A program made the position numbers and the translations under genes. Under the pieces are notes generated by a model. That model did no database searches. It had not been told where the DNA came from and worked only from the letters and a program-made list of their open reading frames with translations. Positions 46,040 through 59,600 of a stretch of DNA of 64,000 bases are shown here, piece by piece. Origin of the DNA: Zhengitettix transpicula (taxonomy: Eukaryota > Arthropoda > Insecta > Orthoptera > Tetrigidae); NCBI GenBank assembly GCA_037074705.1, contig CM073592.1, positions 53,118,129 to 53,182,128 on the forward strand. The letters are read 5' to 3'. Position 1 is the stretch's first letter. Each line of letters starts with the position of its first letter.

Positions 46040-46310
46040 ATTTGAATGACGGATTCTATTGGAAATGAAGGTTGCCACCTGACGAATAAATTTCGTAGCA
46101 AATACATACGCCGGCGCATACATATAATTCGGAGCAAACTTTGCGTTGGCAATTTCCATTTAGCCGTGCTGCCAGCTCGGGGGCTGAGGGGACGTTTTAA
46201 TATTAACAGCAGGCGCGACCGGAATGATGAATCGGCGAGCCCAAGGCGGCATAATTTAACTTGCGCCATAAATTAGCCCGCTGTTTAATTAACATGGTAC
46301 CCCGGTATGG
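46040..46310. promoter_or_regulatory. GC-richer islet with homeodomain-like words
   Basis: The block combines CpG-rich stretches (for example ACGCCGGCGCATAC) with CCATAAATTAG and GTTTAATTAACATGG, which resemble homeodomain sites. Frames on both strands are open but unlike any protein I know. Best read as candidate conserved non-coding DNA. Confidence 0.3.
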
Positions 46311-49300
46311 AGGCAGAACAGGATGAGACCCACAACATTAGAAGGAGAAGCTGACAGGGTCTTCGGAAACATCCCAACTTATCGACGTTCATAACTCTCT
46401 GCTTGGGCAAGCGAACGTTTAGGCAGCCCGAAGGAATCCCTATTGCAATTCCTGGATCTGGACAATGCTTGCTGTGTGAGGAATAATCTGAACTGAAACA
46501 CCAACGTACCTATAGATCCATGTATTCAAATGCAAATGTATTGAATTATGTACACACACATGGTTTCGGTACTTACGTAAATGTTCACAGTCAAGTAATT
46601 AGCTACGGCTGAAATTTAATTTCGGCTGTATACGAATAACAATAAAAATAGTAGAACAATTTTAGTAATTATCAGTTTTCCTGATGACTAAAATATTTTA
46701 GAGACTTTGATGATTTATAGGCTATTTTTACCTTCGAAAGCAAATTCAAAGATCACAAAACTTAACGCTGGCCTTTTAACGATCTTATGTTTTGCATTCA
46801 CAGTTTTCGACTCAGATTTTTCACAAATAAACAAAAAATAACTTCATCTTATTGCGAAATCCAAGGACATTGTTTGTTTGTCATGAATAAGACGCGATGT
46901 GTCACTAATGGCACAAAAATTAGAACGTATCCGATATTATACAAATATATGAATAAAAACATTCAAATTTATCACAAATAATTAAAAAATTAGTATGAAG
47001 TTTCGTTCTCAATCTTTGACTTAATCAGTTTTACAATATATTTAGGTTATTATAAATAATTTCAATAGATTGCCAAAATTTTATTCATATGACATGTTAT
47101 ATTTGGATTATATTATTTAGACGAGTTATGATACGTATTCAATTCATTTATAGTACTCCAAATCCTTTCTACGATCTGATGAAGTCCTTGACTGAGAACG
47201 TAACGGCGTCTTAATTTATATGTTATTAAATTATTTATAAAAATTTGTCTATTTCTATTCATGTATTATTACATTGAAGTCAGATTAGTATAACTATAAT
47301 AAAAAATATATTTAAAATATTATCATTGACTTTATGAACGAAAGTTGATGTTAAGATTGATGTAATTGTTTTCTAGTTAGGTGACCAGTTTATTTTGTAA
47401 TGTTTCTTGTTATTTAAGTAATAAGTGTTGTTGGGTTTTAGATAACGATTAAATATGGTATACTCTACTTTTTTCACTATAATATTCCCTAAATAAAATA
47501 TACGATATATATATCCTTGTAAATCATATTTAATAAAATAATACGCATAAAAGTGTGTTGATACAGAACTGGGATACTACAGATTTGGTTTAGTGCATCT
47601 TTTTTATTTGGGTATAATACAAAGTAGTATTATGTTAAAATCTAAGGCGATTTAAAATAATCGTACAAGTTGAATGTCAATTAGTTCTCAAAAATTCAAA
47701 TGTTAAAAATGGTTTGGACTTCAGAATCAAAGAATTTAAGTAAATGTGGTCATTAAACTTGAGAATTTTCTTGATTAACGATAGGATGCAAAATTTACAT
47801 ATTGTTTCATTAACATTTTACGGATAAAAGTGAATAATGATTTTATATGTTAATGAATGTATTAACAGAATCGGGTTTTAAATTGAGGTGGATTATAGAG
47901 AATTTTTTCCTCCTATCTTAAATCGAACGGGATTATTCGATATCACGTTTGGCGTATCTAGTACGCTGCATAAAACGAAGAATACGAAATTCTTTCATCT
48001 GCTCGACAGATGCATATTTACGAAAGATAGCGGTACCAGTTTCTTCTCATAAACTGTGTTGAACGAAAATAATATGTAAGTGCGTATTGGTATTCGAGGA
48101 ATAGTGGACGCTACTACAAAGAAATCGACGAAGATCCAGTGGAGCGGTTCTCCGGGCCTCAGAGCGGATATTAAGCAATAAATCTCTCCGTTCTTCATAC
48201 GATTTCAATGCCTTGCTGGAGAAATATAATTTGTTTTAGTCTGTTTACAGCATTATTAGAAAATAAATGGGTAAAATACTTCTATCGCAATTTCTTTGGA
48301 TATTAGAAACTTGCTTCGTAACCGTGATTTATGTATAAACCTTCTATTTATGGTCGTTTCGATTGTTAATATATTCGTTGCATTGAAACAGAGATTCAAT
48401 TTACTGTGTACATAAAACAAAAAATGCACTTAGACTTATTTTTGCAGGTAGCCGAGTGCTCTCAGGAATATAAAAGTTAACCTTTTAAAACTACAAAAAA
48501 TTTTAGCAAAATATATCCCACGAATTAAAACGCTAACTAATTATAATATCTACACGCACGTCAATGTTGATAAGTATGTACAAGTTTACAATAGCCCACC
48601 GCAGTTCGTAAGGCGGTCTTCTGCTGGAGCTGCACAAAGATAGACGGAACTATAAAAACTTGCTCACCTGTCAGACACACATATTTTACAAAACATAACT
48701 TTATTAGAACTTTAGTCGAAACATTGCTGTGGTGACAAATTAAAATATTGAATAGTTTGGTCCTTATTCCGACACCACACTCTGTAAATTCATTTCCTTC
48801 GTGTGTTGCAACGTCGCTGATAGAAGTTTACGCATTATACGTTGGTCGCTGGAGCTCATTATTAAAGTATTCTTACAGATGATTTCGCTACAATTATCAC
48901 CTTCTGTGAATTACATCCATATCGGTATTTTACACTCTCCAATTATTATCTAAAACCACATTAATTGGCACCATATCACATATACAAACGTTTACAGCAT
49001 GAACGACGTCGCTGAACGGCGCGGACGATAAACGGGGGATTTTGCTACTGGGCATCTCGCCAAGCCAGCTCCGTCCGACTATAATAGAAGTATACGCTTT
49101 GGTAATGTAGGAATTGAAAGAAAGTCACAACAGAAGTCAAAATACAATGAGAGCGAAATTTATGCTGAGATCTTCCCATTTTTGGAAAAGAAGCAACAGG
49201 ATCAGATAAAATATCTGCTGATAGCAAAGTTGAAAATATGAAAAATATATATGTTCCTAAAAATAATTACACACAAAAAATTTTTACTCGGTGCTAGTTT

Positions 49301-50130
49301 TTTTCAAAACAACTATAATTTTATCATTTAAAAAATTAAAGAATGACGCAGAAGTGAAAAATTTATACATAATTATAATGTCTCAGGGAAAACCCATATA
49401 TCTATGTTGTAAGTAGTAAAAATCTATGCATTTATTTGCAGTCAAACTGCTGGCGCCCAACAGTGTTATAGATCATTGTTTTTAAAATACTTAAACGTCA
49501 TAGTTAAACTTTTTTAAATAAATATCTATAGTAAGGGACGTTATACTATTATAAAATTAAAATGCAAATAATAAATATTTGTGTGTGTATTTGAAATTTA
49601 TAAATGTTTGTATTCATGAAAACGTTGACGTCCCAACTTCTATGATAATAAATCAGCTGATTTTGTTGGCGCATAAGAATCTACGAGCAACTGATTTGAG
49701 TTGTGTAGCGAAACTGCTGAATGCGATTATTAACTTTAAATTTATTTATATTTATTCCAATCAACTTTAATTATAATTACCATAAAATTTTTATTCTTTT
49801 ATTAAAATACATTTTTATCGTTTAAATATAATTTTTCTCATCTGTTCATTTATATATTTTCTTGTTTTGTAAACCATTAATCATTCATTTTTTAACATTG
49901 TATTTTATACTTATTGTACTGCCATTTTTTCATCAAGTACTTATGCGCTCCATGAATTTAAATCTCAGCTCCTTTGAGTAATAACTTCACGAAAACTGTT
50001 GAGTGGGGTCCATTCATAGAGTACGATGCCATATATAACTTCGGCCTATAATTCATTTCTGTGATATTTAAAAAATTTTTGAATAAGTGTTTAGTTTCCA
50101 TCTCCAAAGTTAATATATTATTTAACAGCG
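46311..50130. other. AT-rich spacer
   Basis: Mostly featureless. A coding-like stretch on the plus strand at 48073-48171 (33 codons before TAA, containing RYYKEIDEDPVERF) has no good acceptor, and an in-frame stop lies just upstream. Nothing else was supported. Confidence 0.35.
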
Positions 50131-50139
50131 GTGTCAGAA

Positions 50140-50520
50140 CAAGAGACGAGTGGTCGGGATTCAGGTTGAGACGAGGGCGCTCTCACATAAATGCTGGTCT
50201 TGGTTCTCGCAGAGTTAATAAGTTATACTTTTCTTGAGTGTTAATTTTTCGAAAGTTTTCTTTTCGCCTCACGCCAACAGCACTATTATTAGAGTCCCCG
50301 TGAGAGGTGCGGAGTGCTTCCTCCAGCTCAGCCAATAGGAACGTGGCTTGTAATTCAATATTCCGTCCTCTGGGCGAACAGAGACGCACGACCCACGCGT
50401 GTCCGAGAGAGGAACTTACAGAGCCCCTTCCGAGACCAGTATACAAGTCGCCATAAAGTACTGGTATAGTTCTTCCGCTTGATTTAATTCCCCGAGAGAG
50501 ATAGGTCAATGTGTCTTACA
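50140..50520. other. GC-rich block of unknown origin
   Basis: A GC- and CpG-rich stretch is open for 108 codons on the minus strand (50183-50509). The product has no recognisable domain and no splice sites flank it. It may be a transposon remnant or regulatory DNA. Confidence 0.3.
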
Positions 50521-51041
50521 GCACTTCGGAAACAGGGGGTGGATTGGATGGACGCAAATGGAACTTGGAGACAGCAAATCAAACACTTCAGATAGCTGCA
50601 GCAAGAGACGATACACATTCTCAGAGAGTCTCACGTGACTTGCGAGACAAATATTCCTAAACTTCGCGGAGTGCCTTCGTCGTGTTCTCTGTATCTCCTT
50701 CAGGCTTTAAAGAAAATCCGTTTCCCTGAAACTTCCAAAACTCCTTCTTTGTAGCTTCGACCCAGTGCATTCACACAATTTCTCGGATTATCAGAGCCTT
50801 TCTTCACAAAATAAGAAACATTTCTTAATTGAACGTCATTATTTACAAATCTGCTACATGTCAATGTATTTCTATAGGTAAAAATGATTAAAGTCATTAA
50901 TTAGGCTAACAAGTATTTGTATTATTGAAAATGGAAATTTAGTTCAAATGGCGACCGTGGTCGATGATTCGTCATGATATACATTTACGTGATTGTCTAA
51001 CGATATAATAGGCGTATAAGAATGTATTTAATGGATATCCG

Positions 51042-51059
51042 TATATATATATATATATA
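51042..51059. repeat. (AT)9 microsatellite
   Basis: Perfect run in AT-rich sequence. Confidence 0.9.
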
Positions 51060-53235
51060 AATTTTACGTCAAATAAAGATTGTTTTCCTTAATTTATGGG
51101 ACATGGGTTATCTTAAGTATATATATTTATTTTCGCCAGCATGATTAATGAAACTACGGGGGGCATGCACCATTAGAACTCAGGGCAGGAGCAATCAATC
51201 GGAGTGACGCGTTCGTACGACCTCTTGGCACGCAAACCGGCAATATTGCAGACCTATTAGTCCCGGACTTAATGCTTTCACAAGCCATCCAGCAGGAAAC
51301 ATCTCCCTTCTTTCGGTCATGCCGAGCATTTCGTGACTTCCTCCTCAGCGAACTCAAGAAGACTCCACGAAATTCTTTGTTATGGAAGACATAAATAAAT
51401 TTACATTCTACAACTCTTTCTGAAATCAAAAATTGTCTCAGGATGTGATGGACTGCTTACTATGAAGCAGATATTTTATGTAATCCATATTACAATGAAC
51501 CAAAGACAATTACAAAACTCACTTTTGATGTACATCTTAATTAACTACAAAATAAAAAAAATTATTCAGCTATTATCATTATCTTTATTAAGTTCGCACA
51601 TTTTTCATTACAAAATCTAATCGCCCATTTCTGGATGCAACCCGCAACACAGATTTTATCCCGTTTACTTCCTTCGGGTACAATTCTCTGTGATATTGGA
51701 AATGTGTTACTTAATAATTCAAACAATATACACATCAATCTGCTTAAAAATAATAAATAAACCCTCATCTGTTACTTTAGATGCATTAGTTGATTCTTCA
51801 GTTTTTAAATAAAGAAATAGAATCTTATATTCTAATTGCCATTTTAATATTTTGCCTTTCGGTTTAATAAATTTCACTTCAAAATTATTAGGCTAAAGCT
51901 GCAAAGATATGGTTGTATCCTATTTACTTTTTAACATGCATTTTTACTAATAATCTCTTAGTTAAAGATTAACAATTTAGCACTTCATAAATCGTCAGAT
52001 GAGAGTCTCGCAAATCGCTATTTTGTTATATGTTAAATTATTTTGAGAGTTAAATTTAGTATTTTCCGGGTTTTTATAGGGAATCGCAGTCGAATAAGCA
52101 AACGGGATGAAATGCGTGTTGCATTCAGGAAGGGGCGTTCAATTTATGGGGCGACATTCGTTTCCAGCGAATGCAAAAAAAATCACTTGAATCGTAAGCC
52201 AGGCCAGGTTTTGCGTACATATTTTTCGTTTCTATTGCAATTCGACATAATACTTTTACATGAATTCTATCTATGAAATTACTACGTTAATATGCCTATT
52301 CACAAAAAAAAATTACTGTCAAAGCGGGACGCCGAAAAAAAATTGTCAACTATTAACGAAGCATGGAATTTTCGACGTTTGCAAACCGTCACTTTAAGTA
52401 TACAGTCTGTAACAGAGGACAATTCACATATACAGTTTCTAAACGCAGGGGCAATTCAACAGGTCATACAATATGAACCATGGACGGAAGGTGTAATCAA
52501 AATGTTATACTTTCACAACCATAGACGAAATCGACCTGTTGTGGTGTAGACTTTAGCGTCATTAAATTACATCCCAGAGATTCCGGGTTATAATCAGGAC
52601 ACGGGCATTGATGTTTCTGTTTACCGTAGCCATATAAAACATGGGTTAAGACTGAGGAAAATCGGCACTGGGATTACGTGTTGCGCTGTAAATCTAGAAT
52701 GTGTTATGAAAAATGTATGTCTGGCAGTTCCCTCGGAGGCCAAGATTTTTAGAGGACAGTGGACCACGAATTTGGTGGAATTGTTTGTGAAAGCAGCGCT
52801 CATTTTCAAGGGATGATATCTGTTTCATAATAATTTTCCCCTAAATAGGATTTTACTCTTAAAAAGATTCGATTATTTCTTCCATCTTCCACTCTCATGA
52901 TTATTTATTATAGACAATGGAGTCCTAAATATTCTTTACCAAATGATCAGCTGATCATCATTATCAAACTGCCCAACTTAACAATTTCAATAAAACTACC
53001 ATAGACTTATCATTCAAATGTAGTGGTCCAGATGTAATAGAACTTAAGGTGACCAGAATTTTTTTCATACTGGATGCCAGCTGAAAAATGAACGTAACGC
53101 TTAAGTCGGATCTGGGATCAGGAAAAGATATTACGTTAAGCTCTATGGTACTATTCTGCTGTCAGTGGGAAGTTTACTAAGATAACAACACCACGAAAAT
53201 GTAATTTTACCATAGTTAACTGTATTTTTACTTAA
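51060..53235. other. Spacer with moderately GC-rich blocks
   Basis: 51160-51400 is GC-richer with a 91-codon minus frame. 52080-52800 holds short frames of 62-85 codons on both strands. None resembles a known protein and none has convincing exon boundaries. Confidence 0.35.
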
Positions 53236-53656
53236 TAGAGTAATAGCGATGGGAAGATCGATTCTTTTGTTCGAGTCGTTCAGAATTGAATCCACGAGTC
53301 ACAAGTCGATTCTTTTAAACGACTCTCCGGCTGTTCAAATCCCATCCGCTTCTATTTTCAAGATTGAACATTAATAACTTGAGTAAGTAAGGAGGGGGAC
53401 GAATACACACAAAAAATAAGAAACTAAATATGGAACCAAGAGTTCTTCAACATCTAAACTCGAACACGAGGCCAAGGCTCACGACCCGCATCAAGCAACT
53501 CGCTCACAAGCCGACTCAAAATAAGTCGCTCACGAAGTACAATCCGTACTGTGAGTCGTAACTCTATCTACTGAGTCGTTTTAGAGAACGGTTCTTTTAT
53601 AAGAATCGACTCTTTGAATCAATTCTCTGTTCTTCTGCCCCACCACTGTAAAGTAA
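53236..53656. mobile_element. hAT-superfamily MITE with 8-bp target duplication
   Basis: The element spans 53244-53648 (405 bp). The left end TAGCGATGGGAAGA and the inverse of the right end CAGTGGTGGGGCAGAAG match the hAT terminal pattern (YAGNGNTGGG). Flanking 8-mers TAGAGTAA (53236-53243) and TAAAGTAA (53649-53656) differ at one base, as expected for an aged 8-bp hAT target duplication. The interior is rich in GAGTCG and GATTCTTTT words in both orientations and encodes no transposase, so mobility would have depended on an autonomous hAT elsewhere. Confidence 0.8.
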
Positions 53657-56600
53657 TAAAATATTATCGTGGATGGGAAAACAAATTCCATCCGATATGG
53701 GGACATGACAGTAATCTATGTAAATAAAAAAGAAGTGTCAGCAGGTAAGTTTCAGTCTCTGGTGTGATGGCTTCCAAATGTTTGACGACTATTTTGAACA
53801 ACCCATTGGAGGGCGGATGTTAATAAAAAAATATTCAAAATATCCAAATTAGTGTTGAATCCATTGTTTTCGACACGTCAAGCAGATAATATTGATGTTT
53901 AAACACAATTTCAATCCCGCATCAACGTTTGGAGGTGTATGAAAATATGTAATAAAAAAATATCTAACATAATCAATATTTATGTAGAATCCATCCTTTG
54001 TCGGAGCCGCTAGAGTGACTGGTGACAGTTTAAGTCCAAGTTTAGTGAAACCGACCTAGTGGCATGTAAATCAAGTTGTGAAATAAAGTGACGGTAATGT
54101 TGCGTTTGTTTAGAAGAACAGGATCCTTAGTGGGCACTTAAGTCAATACTATAATTTCTGAAGCAGTGATTATTTTCCCAAAGTACAGTTGTCTACTGAT
54201 ACTCAAATTTATTTTATGAAGACTGAGTTAACTGTAGCAAAACGAAAATTAATCACACACGTAATAAATTTTAAAATCTTAATATTATTATTATTTTTTG
54301 GATATGAAACTAAGTATAGGCTGCATAATTAATTTAATTATTCTTTCTGATCGTAAACAGATTTTCATATGAGAAGAGCAATATTTGTAAAATTGTGAGT
54401 GTTCATTCAAGGCCAGAAGGGACAGGAGTGATATCGAATCCCTCGGTGTTCACTTCTCTTTGTTGCAAGACTACATTGACAACAAATTTAATTAAGTCTG
54501 CATCAATATATTTTCTGCGGTCAATTGAACAGCTCGTTACATGCGTCACACGTGTTGAATGGTGTGACGTATCTTGGTTAGTTTGAGCTGTCAACTCCGT
54601 AGACGGCGTGAAAGGGCAAACAACAGACAGATGGTGCATGCATTTAAGCTCCTGCCTGTCAGACAAGCTAAACAAAAGCCATTGTTGTCCACTTGGCAGC
54701 GGGGAGGAACTACTCTTGTTATGAGAAGCATAATTATTTGTTCAAAATACGCGGGGTTGCGTTCAAGTTTCAAATAATTACGAACTTGTCCACACATCAA
54801 CACTTATAAATTCTTTCCCTGATTATTTTTGGACTCTAAGGACAAAGGTCCATCTATTAATAGCAATGGGAGACCTAAAACCCAATAAAGTGTCGCAAAG
54901 AGGAAACGTTTAAATTAATATATTTCGCGGTATTAAATTACCATGAAAAGGGTATTTCAAAAATAATTTGTAACGTTATTAACTCTTCTGACATTCCAAT
55001 TCATTTCGTAACTATCACGTTTACTTTATTTAAACACACAAAAGTTTACCGAAGAATTAAATCATTTAAAATTAATTTATGTTTCTAAATCGATCGTTTA
55101 ACAATAAAAACTGCATTGCTTTCACTCTCAAAGCTTTATTTATGTTGTTCTTTGGTGAAGAAACAGAATTTCCTTTTTCATTTTTATAGCTTTTGTTTTC
55201 ATAAGTATAAAAACGGTGACTTAATGGCTCCTCAAGTTTAATTCCATATATTATAAATAATACTAAAACCATAAAAATAGCATTACAAAAAGCTGTTAAA
55301 CTAACATAAACCCGTACTATACATCTCAAAGCCGCACAATAGCCCATTATATATTTAACATACATTCCAAAAATACCCCCAAAAAATGCGTAGTATTTTC
55401 AATACATTCGAATTAAGAACGGCTTTCATTTCCCATAATAGCCTCCAGAGCAAAATTTGTACGAGAAAACCTCCAGAAAATAAAAACAACAGAAAAGATG
55501 TTGTTTACTAATTGCCCTGATAATTTTTAAAAGCTACGATGGCGAAACCCGTAAGAAGATATTTGTGAGGATGGAGGAACATATTAATAATTTAAAACGA
55601 GGATAAATCTCCAAGGTCAAATTAGCTGATCAAGCTTGGGAAACAACCACAGATTTGATTTCAAAATTACTTCCATCCTCTGCTCCGAGCCTCACATGTC
55701 TCTCTAGGACTGGGCTGAACCAAGTAAAAGCAAAATCCACAAGAGTGTACGGACTAACATGCATATGCAGTGAATAAATTTCTATCATGAAGGAGAACAG
55801 AGTTTCGTTACTGTTCGAAACGTATGTTATCTTAATTCTCTTTACCATTCGTTCTTTGTTTCAAATTTATTATTACTCATATATCTCTTGTTTCGCAATT
55901 CTTCTTGCAATATATTCGTCTTTGAACTGGCACATTCATCTCTTCAGTTCCTATATTCTCAACTTTTTCTTCGCAAAAACACTATACAGGGAATGGAAAA
56001 CCCGACAACACCTACTAATGATTTTAAAGACTTTTGCAAGAGGCATAGCAGTTAATTCTGTAAGAAATATTGACGAATTTTTAACAAGCATGAGATCATA
56101 TCATGAATAAAGAATATCAGACGTCGAATATTAAGAAACAGTTATTTATTAAACGTTATAGGAATTTAAAAATAATATCTAAGATTTATAGAGAAAGAAT
56201 AAATTTATTTTGCGTATATAATTAAAATATTATATTGCAGTGGTAGTCGTTTTCTGGGCATATACTGCATATTTTACAGTCATATAAATATTACTCTTAA
56301 ACTGTAGCGTTTTAAGCGTTTTGCTTACAAAGTAAAAGAACTTGCACTGTATTCATTGTTTACGACATGAAGTATATGCATACGAGTACGAACAAACAAA
56401 TTGCACTGGAGCTTGTCAGACAACGGCCCCCATTGAGGAATGTGCGAGAAACCTCCAATTTGCCGGCTGGGACTCAATTTCCTGTTTCATTATGAAATTC
56501 CAGGAATTCATTTCTTCCAGAGCATTTCTCTTCAATATATTTTAATGTTGAAGGAATTTCATTCAACGCTTGTTTCTAACATTCATGTCATATCATTAAA

Positions 56601-59600
56601 TTAGAAGTCCCGTCACTTTAAACTTTGAATACTCAAAGGAAACATATTCCAAAATTAATTTAATCTGCATATTTCAGTAATTTAATTCTGCTCCCTGCCG
56701 CTCCTTGCGAGTCTAGCAATTTTCTGCAATTATTTCAGTAAAGAGCACTACTACGTGAAATGTATTCGAAATCTTCAATCTATTCTGTCGTTAAACAATA
56801 AATTATTATTTTCCTTTGATCATTTTTATGAGAAATATATGTCTTTGACTAATAATTTAGTATAAGTGGATTGGAGGACAGAGTTAAAAATAATCTATGA
56901 AACCATATAACTATCAAAATTTTTATAAAATACGAAAAAATTCAAAAACGTCAAATATTATATATTTAAACCAAGTATGAAACATTGAAAACTTTAAAAC
57001 AGGTTAATATGTATTAAATAAAATAAAGCCAACTATAAAACACTGTATTATATAATTATTTGAACAAATAAATGTATTTATCGGAAATTAGTTTATTCAT
57101 GTGTTTGTGATTTTAAACAGGACTTCACTTCTGTATTAGATGAATTCATCTTTCATTGTTCTTCAAAATACAATATGGTGCCAAACTCATTGTTATGCTT
57201 AAATAGTTCTAAACACAAAAAATATTTAAATAGTATTATCTCAAAATTTTTCTACTCGTTCGCAACGGCGTCATTTACTTGCCACTTAGTAAAGAATATT
57301 TTTATACATAGGTTGGTGAAGCCTGAAAAATACATGCAGCTAGTCCAGAATACGTGAAGATTATTTATTTTCTTGAAGCATCTGTGATATGAATTATTCG
57401 AGTGAAAAATAGTATGAATTTACAATACAGATCGGTTGTTATTCTACCAGAATTATCAGTTTGTTCTACAACAGTATTAATTAAATTTACCTCATTTAAT
57501 ACTGAAAATGATGTTCTAGGATTGTTACCTGAAGGGTTGATTTGTATACTCGTCGTATCAAGAATTCAACACGCTTTTCTACACGCAACACGCGATACGC
57601 CTTTGATGTCAAGAACATATTCGACCCTAATACCCAATAGATTTCAGTTAAATCATGTATAGAATTTTTTGTAAGTGTAAGATTATCAATCTTTATACGT
57701 AATTAAAAAGGTAATCAACTGATACGACTTGGATTAAATTTATTCAGACAAGTTGAAAAGATTTTATACAAACGAATTTTTGATAATAGTCAATTTAACA
57801 GCTACTTGTAGAAAAGTATTTTTTCTTTTACATGAAATTATGAAAAACAATTATCTAGTACGCTTACAAGATCGTTAAACAAGTAGAATTAAGTTTATTG
57901 CACTGAACAACTGTACCAGCACAAAGTCTTCGTATCATTAAAATGTTATTGCGAAAATATTTACCGCCGGACTTTAATTACGGACGATATTTTGTTGAAA
58001 TTTGAATTAATTTTCCTTGTAGCTTAGTGATATAAAAATGTATCAAATTATTTATCTGTAAGCTGGTCCAGTTATTGATAATTACAATAACAACTACATT
58101 TATTAAAAATTTCTCTTATTGCCCGATATGCAATCTTTTTCGTGGTATAACGGAGCTAATAACATCCAGATTGTTAAATGTAATAAACACGGTTTTTCCA
58201 TCCGAATGGACTGAAATTGTTGTACGAACAGCGTAAATATGAATATCTATTTTTGGTGATTTACGTCGTTAATTTTGAGGCACATAAATCTCTCTGGAAA
58301 GAAAAATTATTTAGCTTTTCCAAACTGATGAATGTATCATCTGGCTAATTGGGATGCCAGACGTGACGTCGATATTAAATGTGATCATTCCCCCGGCTAG
58401 TAATGAATTTCTTCCCTAAATAGTCGCAGTAATTACGACAAAATTCAATTATAAGTGCGTTATAGTTTATTTACAAACTGGTTTACATTACGGGAAATTT
58501 CTTGTGGATAACATAATTATATTGTAATTGAAGTATTCAACACACTGTGCTTTTTTATTTACCATGTTTTGAACTGCTTATACATCAAATTTACGTGCGG
58601 TTACCGAATAACAAAATTTAAATGCTTTACTATTTTTTGTTTTGGGGAAATTAAATAAACTGAAAGATAACCACGGAACCGTAAAATATGTACGGTATAT
58701 GTTTGTTCTTTTTGGAGCTGTGACTGGAATTTGTGAAACTTTATACCGTTTACTACGTGGTCGCTTCTTAATAGAATGTAATTACCGAACAAAGGTATCT
58801 TCTGCAGTGCTTACTAACACAAACTCATATAATTATTAAATTGACGCCACAACATTATTTCAAGGGCCAGAAATAATTAATGGAAAATGGTTGCAAACAG
58901 CTCTGCGTCGCTGTTCTGTTAACACGCCGAGTTTCAACACTTCGCGGAACAAATTTTACGAGTAATTATAAAAATACTTCAATTTTATTTACTCATTCCA
59001 AAGAATAATTTATGTAACAATTTTACTTTAATCACAATACGCAAGAAATTATATTTCTAATACTTCTAGTTTGGACAACTGATATAAAATCCGCCGACAA
59101 CTAAAGTAATACTACTTTGTAGCCTCGCATTTGGCAATGGCTCAATAATTACTAAGAGCTCGTAAACGTTGGAATCATTAAATTTTATCAGCTAAGTTGA
59201 CTTCTATATAACGCCGCCAGTTGTTTAATAAACAGATGAAATGTAGGTTAATGGTTCGTTTAAAATGTTGATAGAGGATTTTAAAAACTCGGAAATGTCA
59301 CAATTCCTAACTGGTATAAATTCAGAACGTTTTCGAAAATTTGTCAATCTACCTTTATGCTTCAATATCATCTCAAAAATTGTTTGACAAATATCTACAT
59401 TGAGGTTTTTTCATATTATATAAGATAAATTATATTAATTATTGTATTCAATAATTCAATCAAGAATTTTGTTGTTTAAAATTATTCAAATTTTTAACCC
59501 GAGAGGAATACAAAATCAAAATAATTTCTTCCCCATTTTTTTGAAAATTTTATCCATTAAATATATGTAAAATCAAATTCCGATAATCAACTAACGAGCA

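Noticed and set aside
55630..56110. Possible chemoreceptor-like gene from hydrophobic frames on both strands
   Set aside because: The minus frame is interrupted by several stops upstream and lacks the C-terminal receptor signature. The plus frame has no family motif.
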